Assembly: GCA_002633025.1 (NCBI GenBank)
Contig: NMRB01000444.1
Coordinates: 75,329 to 139,328 of the forward strand
Source: Notospermus geniculatus
Taxonomy: Eukaryota > Nemertea > Pilidiophora > Heteronemertea > Lineidae
Direction: 5' to 3'
Length of the DNA stretch: 64,000 nt
The position numbers were made by a program, and so were the translations under genes. This document shows, in pieces, positions 10,501 to 22,500 of this stretch. Position 1 is the first letter of the stretch, and each line of letters opens with the position of its first letter. A model generated the notes under the pieces. It worked only from the letters and a program-made list of their open reading frames with translations, was not told the DNA's origin and made no database searches.

Positions 10501-13500
10501 ACAATAGAGAGGATGCGCAGCTTTCCGACTCCAACTCCCACTTCAACTACCAGAATGAATTGCAGTCCGCTGTGGACATCCTTGATAAAAACGATTTGAT
10601 AAAAGTTTTCAATTCGTCAAACACCATAAATTGAAAGCAGAAAAATTTGGCCTTATAAATCGGAAGTGCGACGGTTACGAAACGTGCCCTGCTAACGGAC
10701 AACGACGACGACGACGACGGACGACGGACGCCGCAGGACGATAAAAGCTCACGAGTGAGCTAATGAGACAACAATCAAACGAAAAGTTCTAATGAACTGC
10801 AACTCAAGTGATGTTTTAGCCAATGCATGCAGTCGATTCAAAATGAACACAAACCTCAACAATATTGTTCATCTCGTCCACAAACCCTTGCGCTAACTTC
10901 CGTGCCTCTCGCGCGATGAACGTGACCATCTCCTTATAGATGTGGTTCAACTTTGGTACAAGCAACTCGTGAATTCCACTGCAGTTCACGAAGAATATTC
11001 CATTGGTCGTCTTGTAGAAGTGGTCGAAATTTCGCACTCGCTCCGTCCATTGGCGAATCTCAGTCAGTTTTTGCTATAATTGGGAGAAAAGATGAATTCT
11101 AGTGGTAGAGGAGCCCAAAATCTCTAAACAGGGTTCTTCCCCCTAGAGCCAGGAAAAAAAGTATGACTTTTTAATGACTTTTGTATGACGTTCCAGCCTT
11201 AATTTATGACCATTTGATCCCCAATAAATGTAAAAATTGCTGAATTCTCGGCGCTGTTTGATAAATTCTGGGTGTCATTGTTTGTTAAGCAGGGGCGTAG
11301 TAATGTCCTAGAGGTTGGGTATTTGATAAAATACTGGGCCCGGTTGCACGAAACTCACGACAGCGCTATCTTGGTGTTAGCGCTATCTTCATGTTAGATG
11401 ACGTAAAAATCCATTGTTCCTTTACGTCATTTAACATCAAGTTAGCGCTAACACCAAGATAGCGCTGTCGTGAGTTTCGTGCAACCGGGCCCTGGACTGT
11501 AGCTGTAGTCCCCAGCAGCAGTGAGCAGCAAAGGGACGAACCGAAATATTGGCGGGGGGTCCGGGGGCCAACGTTACGCAAACATTCGCAGAAATTATCG
11601 CAAATTTGTCGAGACGTATCCCCAATTGTCGTAAACTTAACGATAATCAGCGTTTTTTGGCATTCACTTGCGGTTGTTTGCGACAATCTGCGATTATAGC
11701 TGCGACAATCTCGTGACAATACGGGTTTTCTGTCTGCAGCCTCTTCAGTCGACACCGATAATTTGGGGTTATAAACGATTTTTTGCGACATTGTGCGACA
11801 ATCTGCGGTTGCTTTGCGATAAGTTGTGACAAGGTTAAATTTTTCGAAAATTTCACGATTATACGCGATTGCCTGCAATATTATCGCAAGGTCTGCGATA
11901 GTTTGCGTTAATTTGCGACAGTACACCTGCGATTGTCTATCGCAATTAAACGCAGGCCAACTGCCGCACGTGTGAGAGTGGCTTAACACAAGAAGTGTGA
12001 TCTTCAATCACATTATTTCACAATAGAGAGGATGCGCAGCTTTCCGACTCCGACTCCGACTTCAACTACGAGAATGAATTGCAGTCCGCTGTGGACGTCC
12101 TTGATAAAAACGATTTGATAAAAGTTTTCAATTCGTCAAACACCATAAATTGAAAGCAGAAAAATTTGGCCTTATAAATCGGAAGTGCGAATAAATAATG
12201 AATATTGAAGTCGTAGTCCTAGTCGTTACGACTTTGAGACACAACCATGACGTCTTTGATATTTGCGATTTATGCGCACTTCTGATTACGAGTCAAAATT
12301 ATTCTGCCACGTTATGGCATTTAACGATTTGCAAACGTCTATCAGATCGTTTTTATCAAGGATGTCTACAGCGGACTGCAATTCATTCTCGTAGTCGAAG
12401 TCGGAGTCGGAAAGTTGCGCATCCTCTCTAATACCATGGGACAACTAACACGACAGCCTACCTCTATATTGAATGCTGGGACGTTCCTATACTCCATTAC
12501 GGTCTTGTCCGACCACTGGGTACAGAACAGGTAGATCTCGATCAGCCAGCCATTGTCTTCGCAGTACTGCTCGATCTCAAGGAGTGATTCATGCATCAGG
12601 TCCTCTTGAAGCCTCAGCGCCCTCTTGTACTCTTTGCTGGAATGAACAAACAGATGGATTAGTCGTCTTTTAAAGGTTAATGCAGCTAAAACAAACACTC
12701 CATCAGCCGAAGTCCCTGAATTTCCAGACAGTTTAATTTGTAGTTTTTCTAGTTTGTAGTCTGTAGTAGTAGTTTGTAGTTTGTAGTTTTTTGTAGTTTG
12801 TAGTTTTCTTTGCTCTTTAATGCTATGGTCCCACTAGAGCGCGGTCCGTTACGAACGTCACGATTGGCTATTCGTAGCTGATCGTGGAATGTTTGTTTAA
12901 TTCTCTGACGTTTCACGTTTGGATACGAGGTGATGCGAGTCGATACGTTCTGATGTGCTTGCATGCGATATGGTCGCGATTGGTCAATTTCAGGTGGCAC
13001 AAATGGTGCCACGATTGAAATCGTGGTCTTAATCGTGGTGATCCTATCAGATCTTATCACATCTTGAGGGCAATCGTGACGGCAATCGTGACAATCGTGT
13101 TGATCGTAAAAATTTTTTGAACCATTCAAAACTTTTCTACTATCAATACGATTGCCAAGACTGACCTCAAGGTCTGATAAGATCTGATAGGACATGTAGG
13201 ATCGCCATGATTACTCCACGATTAAGACCAAGATTTCAATCAGGAACCTAGCAACATTTTTGAAACGTTCAGAATTTTTCTAACGATCAATACGATTGCC
13301 ACGAACTCACCTCAGGATCTGATAGGACCACCACGATTACTCCACGATTAGGATCGCGATTTCAATCGTGGCGTGATTCGTGAGAGTGTGAACACAGCAT
13401 TAGGTTGGTTTCCACTACAATTTTTTCCACCGCATTTTACGTAACTACTTCACTTACTCCAACTTCAGTTTCTCCTCAAGGTTTTCCCTCGACAGGGGTT

Positions 13501-16500
13501 GGATGAGAGGAGTCAAACTTGCCGGACAGGACTTTTCCGACTCCTGCGATTCATATCTGATGACAAGGTCAGGGGTCGCCACGCCAAGGTCGTCTTCACG
13601 GCTGCCTCTTTCATACACTGAAAGAGGAATTTGAAAGAATTTTGAGGAATATCTTGAAAATTTCTTTTCTTTTTTTATCGAAACCTCCAAATTATCCATT
13701 TGCAAAGGGTTGCACAGTGCTTGACTCAAAACAGAGAAATGCCGTAAAACTCCATGTAAAAAAGGGAGCCACGGTGGTGTAGTGGTTCGGGCCTCAGACT
13801 AGCGGTCAGAGGATCCCGGGTTCGAATCCCGCTGCTGGCGTGAGACTTTGGGCAAGTCTCTTTGCCTTACTGGCCTCTCTCCACCTAGGTGTATAAATGG
13901 GTACCGGTCGGAAATGCTCAGATTGTAGCGCTGAATGAGCAGCTCATCTGAGTTCTACTGAAAGGTTTCAGGATAGACTGGGGTTAAAGTGTGAAGTCGG
14001 ATGACACCTCTACCGTTGTTGATATCAGACTATAAACCCAAACTTTAACTTTTAACTTTTAAAAATTCTCACCATCGTCAAACCTCGGCGTCTCAAGGCG
14101 AATATCACTCGGCGTATTCCATCCAGACTCCGTATCGAAGTTTGTATCCCCTTCAGTCGTCCGGTCCCAGACTCCTTCCGAGCTGTCCTCCTCCAGTGGA
14201 ACCATGGCCGTACGTCTGTTTGTGTCGCTCAAGGGGCCTAGCTCAGCCTTTTTCATTGATGATGGAGTGGACCGCCTGGTGCACAAAATAACGATAGGAA
14301 CCAACTATAGTAGTGACTTTGCCGTGGTGTGTTGTATTAGCATTATCAATTTTGATCCTGAGGTACCGGTAACTCATATGTTTAGGTAGAATCTGTTCGA
14401 TAGTCGTCTCCGAATTTCGCAAATTTTCGGGGTCTTCCTCAGACACTTTCTAGTTGAGATCCCAGAATCATTCACTTCTGGGATCTCTACTAGAAAGTGC
14501 CTGAGGAAGACCCAGGTTGGGGTCAAAAGTTTGCGAAATTCGGAGACGACTTTACGTTTACTACCATTTTGTGTGTTGTTTTTTGTGCTCTACATAGTGT
14601 ATGTTGGATATCGGTAGAATCTGTTCCATTCAGAGTCTATAGAGGTTCTTCACGTGACGTCACAGCTCAAAATGTCCACCGTTTTGGCCGTCAAGTGACG
14701 CAACGTCACAGCATCAACACAGCGTTTTTGACGTGGCTTTGACATTGTCAGCAGTCATCGGACCTCTTCTACCACTGTCTACAGCAAGCCGAATGGACGA
14801 TTCGCTTTGTTTTCAACACGGTTTTCACACCAGACCAACAACTTATGCTCAGAAACTGTGAGAGGTAAAGTGATTTGTTGAGTTGTATGCTGAATGTTCG
14901 AACGGAGAACAAGATAGCAGCCTCCATGGCTTCATTTTGACGGCCAAGATGGCGGCCGTGTGACGTCAGTGAAGAACCTCTATAGACATCTGTTAACTTG
15001 TAATTTGCAGTGACCAGACAACCACATAACCCACAATTTCACCGTCCATTACATAAACATAAACATAAACACATAACCCACTATCATATCTGACTGACAA
15101 CTGCTGATTGCCGGGCAGATGTCAGTCAGTCAGCTGATAAAAGTTAACCAGTGCAAAAATCTCACTCAAAGTGGTAATGAATTAATCAACTTGCAATTGG
15201 TAGTTATTAACCATGAAGCAAAACTTATTACACATTATTAAAGGCAAAATTACAGTGAGTTGAAGCTCAAATGTATTCCTGCACAGATCAGTTTAGGCAA
15301 AAGCAGATAAGAAGACTTTCTGAATATTGTTGCACTTGGAGGGTGAGAAATTCTTTGATATACTTGAAGAAATGGTATACGTAATAATCAGAAAATAATC
15401 AGAAATAATTGTATATTCCAGACAGAAGTTTAAGACATAGGCCTAGACAGCACCATTTTTCACAAAAATTTTGCTCAAAGAAAGGCAGGATAGCCAGCCT
15501 GCATACTAAGAATAGTGAAAAATTCACAACGAGCTACAAGAATTGTGGACACACACACTAATACAAACAAACACAGGTGAACAACCATGAAAAAAACAGC
15601 TGGAAGACCAATTAAACTACAAATAAAACTAAAAGCACACGTTTCTGGTCTTACCTGCCACGGCGACTGTAAAGTATTTGAAAATGTTTATTAGTAAGCT
15701 AAGTGATCGTGTAACTATGCTAACTGTGGGAGTGAAAATTGGACAAGGGAAACTGTTCATGACAGCTGTATTAGACAATCCTTTGATGCTGTGGAATTAA
15801 AATTCTGATGCTGTGGAATAAAATTCTGATGCTGTGAGATAAAATTCTGATGCTGTGGATGAAAGTCTGATGCTGTGAACAGAAACTCTGATGCTGTGGT
15901 GGACTGACTTCTCAAGAAAAAGAAGGCCACGGTCTATTTTCTCAAATAATACACTGAAATACAAGATGAGTTTGTGAAGTATTTTTGTGCATGCCAACAA
16001 ACAATACTCACAATGACGCTTTCCTGACAGTATCAGGACGGTTCTCGTCTGTGATAACCTCAGCAGCCTCACACAGTATATCAGGGATCTCGCTCAGGGC
16101 CTTTGACAGGGCTCGTGTGAATTTTCCCTTGTCAGGGTCGATAGTTAACAAGCCTGAAAAAGAGAAATTCAGCAAAATTTCAGGAATTTTCAATAAGAAT
16201 AGGAGCTGTCAGCGAGTTGACCAATAGGTGTCACTACGGCCCAAATCAATGCATATAGCGGACCCAGTCATTATTGATCGAGCAGCAATCACGTAGATTT
16301 TCCTGTACATTGGCCCGCTAGAACTTTGCTGCCATCTGTTGGCAATATGCGTGGCTGACTGCTCCTATTAAGGGCCTGTCACACTGGAGTAGTTCTTAAA
16401 ACGTCCTGCCCCGTCCTAATGAAATCGTGGCTAGAACGTGTGAAGTTGGCCAAATAAGTTACCTCAAAGTTGTGGTGCACTGTTCCCATCCGAGCCTGTC

Positions 16501-19500
16501 CATGAAGTTCGTAAAAAGACTGTAAAAAGTTGCCACTACGTCCACTCCGTTCGCACACAGTTTGAGCACGTTCGGCAACATTTTCAAGAACGTACTGAGA
16601 ACTAGCTCAGTGGGATTGGGGCATTACGGCCTACTTTAAGTACCAACTTGTTGATATCATAGTTTTCATGATGACTTCTGTTGTCTAAACTTACTCATTT
16701 CATTGAAGACAAGATGGACCTTGAACAATCCATCCCTCGGCACCTCCGCCCCGGCTTTCATCACAGTGCTGATAAACGTCTCAGTGTTCGAGCGTGCGAT
16801 GTGTACGAGGTGTGAGAGGACGATCTGATGGACCAGCTTCATCAAGCTCGGCAGATGCTGCATCTCCTGCTTGGCCTTACGAAGGTTCTCTTCCCTCTGC
16901 TCCTTCTTCAGTCGTTGGACATGCAGGGAGTCTTTCGTGCTGTGGAGAAAAAACGACCAACTGAAATGTCTAGCATTAAAGGAGCTCGACGTCCAAGTTG
17001 TAAACACTCACTCACTGGTTCTCTATCCACGCGACGCCTGCGGTGCTGCCACCTATTGTCGGCGATATGTACTGACGTGAATATCGTGAGTGAGTTGCAT
17101 TGGACCGGGCACCAGTCTAACGATCACTGGTGCTGCCACCTTCACGAAGGAATAAAATTAGTTTGCTGGCCACTGTTTGTAAACAAACCAGTTTGTTTAC
17201 AACTTGGACGTCGAGCTCCTTTAACCTTTAAAATGCCCGAGGCAACGATGATCGACTTTGAAAAACGAAAACTGAAGGAAGATGATTGGTGATTGGACAA
17301 ACTCAGTATCAGTGCAGATTTTGGATCCAGAGGTTTTTATTGATATTTTCATTCGAAGTAGGCCTGATTGTGGGTAACCATGGAAGAAATTCTTCAGTGC
17401 AACACCAGGCCATGAAAATAAGGATTTCCTCTCAGGAGCTAAAAACAGCTTCCCACTCCTTGGAGTTTTGAAGCTGTGGGAAGCTGTGGGTCTCCCATGG
17501 GAAGCTACACCATTGGTATGGACATAATTCCAGGCTTCGCATTGATGATTTTTTTAGTACCCCTTGTATTGAAATTCCTTAATACATAACAATATCAAGG
17601 TAGGCCTATTTAATTCCCATCTCAACTTTTCAATGAGTATTACAAAATCCTATTCAACAGGAACTGTACATGCCAAGTTTCAACTCAAATGAACATGACT
17701 TGCAAGTGTAAACACCCCATGCACATGGTGTGCCAAATATAGTTGCCACAATGATGTCATGGGAATCCCAGTGTGGTATCCCCTCACCCATTGGATGATG
17801 CAGCATAAATAGGTCATGCAGGTCATATATTTGAATAAAAGTGGCCTTCCAAGTCACTGGTCTCTTTTGGCTTCCCGCCAAAACATCGTCAGGCCGGCTC
17901 ATGTAGATGGATGGCTCTGTCGGAACTGTCACTATAGGCCAAGTTTGCTAAGAAGAGTCGCAAATGATGAGCTGGCAAGACAAAGTTATGCCTTTTATGA
18001 CTGAAGTTTAGTTACTGAAGGTAAAATTTTCATTAGAGGACTACTGGCGCTGATCAGATTTTGATGCTTGTCTGGCGCTGTTGTCAGGTTGTCGGGTGCA
18101 TTTGCGCCAGAGCGGCCGATTATGTTCGCGGCCTGAACACAAAGTAAAAGAACATGCTTAGATTATTTGAAGAGTTGGCCTGGTGTTGAATATATGTTGG
18201 TAAGAGATGGCATGACGAACGTAAAAGGAAGACTCCTCCAGTCACTATTTCCAATTTACTTACAAAACTGTCTTGTGCTGCACCTGAGCCTCGCAATATT
18301 TCAATTTCTTATGACACTCGTCATTGGTCGTGTCTAGGATGAGGCGTGAGTACCGATAGAACTTTTCCAGCACCTTCTCTGCTTGGTTCGACTTGTACAT
18401 CACAATGTTCTCGAAGTCTCCTAGTTCGTACATTTTGTTCACCTCGAGTGGCAAAAACTTCAAGGTCACCAACTCCTGCAGAAGCCTGAAGAAAGACGAA
18501 TGGATTTAAAGTGCTAAGATTTTGGAACTGTTTTTTTTGAGGAATCAGACATCTCCATTGCGCAGAATCCTTTACACCCTGTATTTTAGGCCTATTTTGG
18601 GCATTGACTTTTCTGCCCAATTTGGGCACCTTTTGTCTAAATTTCGACAGCAAATTGGTGCATTTAGTGGTATAAAAAATGCTTCAGGGTTCAAATACCC
18701 CTAAAACATTTTTTTAAATTTTTGCTAATTTGGGCATGTTTTCTTTTTTGCTAATTTGGGATGCACCCTTAAACGCCCTAAGGAACATGTAATGGAGAGG
18801 CCTGGGAATGCTGTGGATGAGAGATGAGAAGCTTAGGTATGACCCTCTTCAAGAAGGTATGACCAGTCATACCTTTCAAGGAATAATCTTTCTTCCACCG
18901 CATTCCACAAATTCCCTTATAACCTTGAGATGCACAGATCATCGAACTCCCAGCAGACGCACTTTTTTTTATTTTGTATTTGTATTTCATTTTTCCGTCA
19001 GGGCCGACGCTATAGCATTATTGGCCCTGGTAAGTACGGAGGAGGTCATCACAAGCTACTCATGTTCCTCACTTGCCCTTGCAAAGACACAAGGTACAAG
19101 GCACCATGGCTTACTGTCCCATGCGACGGACTGAAGGGCCGGGAATGAAATCCCATAATGGCCCGGGCTGGATTTGAACCTGGGACCTGCCGCTTGCTGA
19201 GCGGACGCACCTTCACCAGGGCACAGAAGACAAAATGGACTCTCATTAAGTAACACACCACCTCTGAAAAGGGGCTCAATCTTGTTTTTTTTTCTTCAAT
19301 TTTTTCTTTATTTCACACATAGCCAACAGAGGCTTAAACTTTTGCACACATTCCAGCAACATTGGTCACACAACAGACAGCATTTCCTCTTTTGAAAATG
19401 TTTGTGCGTCACACTGTGAATTGATGAAAAACAACAGTGGAAGAGCATCTTCATACCTTGACAGTTGTAACAGAGCAGCTCCAAAGAGAGGCACGCCGGC

Positions 19501-22500
19501 CAGGAGTTTTGTGGACACATTGTCCACCGTCTTCAAGAATCTCTTATAATCAATGTTTTCTTTCCATCTGCAAATGAAAATCATATCAATATTACATTGA
19601 ATTTCATGTTGATAATCAAAGTACCGAAAGGTCTACGTTGCAAATTCAACATCATGATGCCTCACGGGCTTAGTCCTTGAATTTAGCAGCTAATGTCAGA
19701 CTTTCATACATGTAGGCCTAGCACCTTTTTACTGCAGGACAGGGTACTTCACTAATATCTGTCTCATTAGAAACCTCGCTGGGAATCTCATGGAGCAGCC
19801 CATTCAGCACTCACAGGAGTACGGATTCGCAGCTCAACCGAGAATTGAACCCGTGCCTACTGGTCACGAGTCCAATGCTCTTGCCACTTTCCCACCACAT
19901 TCCCCTCCCCTAAATTTCAAATTTCGTTCTTCACCGAGGCACTGAACAATACTATAAACCGTGAAATTTTCGCGGCGCTAAATGTTCGTGATTTTTGGGG
20001 TGTACAAATTCGCAAAGAATAATTTTCGCGATTGGAACCCTTCAGCTTCAAAAAATCTCAAGAACTCGCGATTTTCGCACGATTTATGTTCACGTTTTGA
20101 CCCTCGAGGACGAAAAATCGCAAAAATAAAACACACACAAAAATTTCACGGTTTACAGTACATACCGTCTAAACATCTTCGTTATCAGATAGTTCTTGAA
20201 GAACGGGATATTTGACGTCGCCTCCCACAGAACTGCCTCGCGTTGCCAGTCGGTCAGCGACATCGTCTCAGACTGAGTGTCTGGATGCACGTGCAACACA
20301 CCGAATGTCGAGAACACATAATGTTCCGGCTTGGCCTTGTGTTTGTTTGTAGAGCGTAGGTCGTAAGGTCGGTAGTGGCGATTCGGGGTAATGTTGAAAT
20401 ACATGAATCGAATCTTGCCCGTGTGGTAACATCTGGTGAAAAATTCAACTGCTTCACGGCCGGTCATGACCTGAGCTTGTTGCACCTGAGATAAGGCAAT
20501 GAGAAATGGATAAGACTTCACAGCAGATGAAAACACTGAAAAGTACAGGACTTAAAGTTAAAAAGTTAAAGTTTGGGGTTATAGTCTGATATCAACAATG
20601 GTAGAGGTGTCATCCGACTTTACACTTTAACCCCAGTCTATCCTGAAACCTTTCAGTAGAACCAAAAAAAATTTTTTTGGTAGAACTCAGATGAGCTGCT
20701 CATTCAGCGCTAATCCTAGCATTTCCGACCAGTACCCATGTATACACCTGGGTGGAGAAAGGCCAGTGAGGCAAGGAGACTTGCCCAAAGTCTCATGCCC
20801 AGTGGGATTCGAACCTGGGACCCTCTGACCGCTAGTCGGAGGCCCGAATCACTACACCACCGTGGTGGTTTAGGTATCGTATCGGCTGCCACACTTGTCC
20901 AGATTTTGGTGCAATTTTTGGATGCATTGTGTGGAGGCAGTGCAGCAGAAAATAACGAAGAAATTACTGTCGAACGGAGCTGTGGAAAATACACCACCAT
21001 TTGCCGATGGGAGTTAGACTAGTTCCTTGTCGTTCCGCTACGTGGCGCTACGCTCTACTGCACTATATTATGCAATCAAATGTTCTTGGCCAATCATGTG
21101 CAGCAGATTGCATCATGTGATCATAGGATGTCACATCGTATCGGACACTCAATCATCGTATCGGATCCTAAAACCTCGTATCGGACAGCCCTCCTAGTTT
21201 CAGCCAATCAGAGCATAGGCCTGTTGTTATAGTTGCTAGGCAATTTACATAATATAGCAAAAAGTGGATGGCAGGTCGTCCAATATGGATTTTTGTTGGA
21301 TGAAGAAAAGTTATATCGGACTCGGCTTCGCCTCGTCCGATATAACTTTTCTTCATCCAACAAAAATCCATATTGGACTCCCTACCATCCACTATTTGTA
21401 TAATAACGACAAGCACGGACCACCATCTTTTGTTCAATTAGTCGGAATTCCACCTAATTCGTTTTTCCACATCTGCGCAGATTTCTGCGCAGGTTCTATG
21501 CGTGGAGACGCTTTTTATGCGTGGAGAGTGGAAATTGTTCTAAATATAGCCTGGAACACGTGCATTTTGACGGTTGAACTACATGAACTGACCACTGACG
21601 TGACAGCAGCTGGATTATTTATGTTCGACTGTCACTGGGGTTGGAAACTGGTAAGTTTACGAGGGAGGAGGCGTGAGTTTTTTCACGGTATGTTGTATGT
21701 AGGTATGCTGGGAGTCCTTTGTTTTTTCGTCTCGTTTTTGTGAGGGCAGATAAACTCTGCAGTGCAGCAGTGCACATTTGTCATGAAGTGGGTGCCGTGG
21801 TAGGCCTTGCTTGCATCCATCACATGCATCCCCCACTCTGGCGGGTAGTCCTCCTGCTGGAGTGCGATTAGGCCTAGATCATGAGATAAACTTCCAAGAA
21901 AATTTCTGCGGAACAAAGCAGGGTTTATGAAAGCGAGACACAGTGCTGGGAAATACCCCGAGGAGTGCTAAAAATAGAATGTTCTACGTCATCAATATGG
22001 TTCAAAATGGCGCCCCGTTCCTGTCTTTATATTTTCAGCAATCTATAAAGACAGGGTACCAGTCTAGATGGGAGTCAAAGAAGCCACAAAATCAACTGAA
22101 AATACGAGAGACTTGCTACTGCAGAATAATCTGTAATCTGTTGAGGAGAAGAGAGCCAACAAACCTCTTGTGGTGCTTCACTGGATTGCACCTCCTCGCC
22201 CATCTTATCCTCCGTGATCACCGACATGCTCCCAGATTTACTCGTCCGTCTGCTCTCCCCCTGGCGGATCATCTCTTCAAAGAGATCCGTACTCAAAGCC
22301 TGGGCCGTCAGCCCCTGACTGTGGCCCCAGATGGATTCGCGGTCAGCTGTTTCCATGGCAACAGTCGGGAGGGAAGCCCTGAGGTCTCCGAATGTCAGGG
22401 GTTTAGGCTTGAATTTTATTTCGTGGATCTGCAAAAGATGTTGGTTAGAAATAAAGATCCCACTGTGTTTTAAGCATGCATTGTGATCTACCGGTACATT

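Larger units (their letters stand above)
9386..10761 (+). mobile_element. Foldback family, subfamily 2 (ends only; interior replaced by other-allele sequence)
   Basis: The left end at 9386-9470 has the hairpin ATGGTCCATGGACCAT and TGCTCACTCG. The right end at about 10673-10761 has GGTTACGAAACGTGCCCTGC, a (GAC)n tract and the hairpin AGCTCAC-GAGTGAGCT, complementary to the left subterminal sequence. The flanks join as TTTCAAA...AATGAGACAAC, and the unoccupied version TTTCAAATGAGACAAC is seen at about 9650. The 1.2 kb between the ends is dynein exon and intron sequence of the empty allele, not element sequence. Confidence 0.6.

Noticed and set aside
13764-13850. Candidate tRNA gene
   Set aside because: A and B boxes are present, but the sequence continues into a SINE body and inserts between A-runs. 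The antisense copies at 20551 and 32694 have the same body. No true tRNA gene is called.
21264-21743. 159-residue plus-strand frame
   Set aside because: Its first part is one strand of a near-perfect palindrome and the whole lies in a B1-specific insertion. No protein family was recognised.
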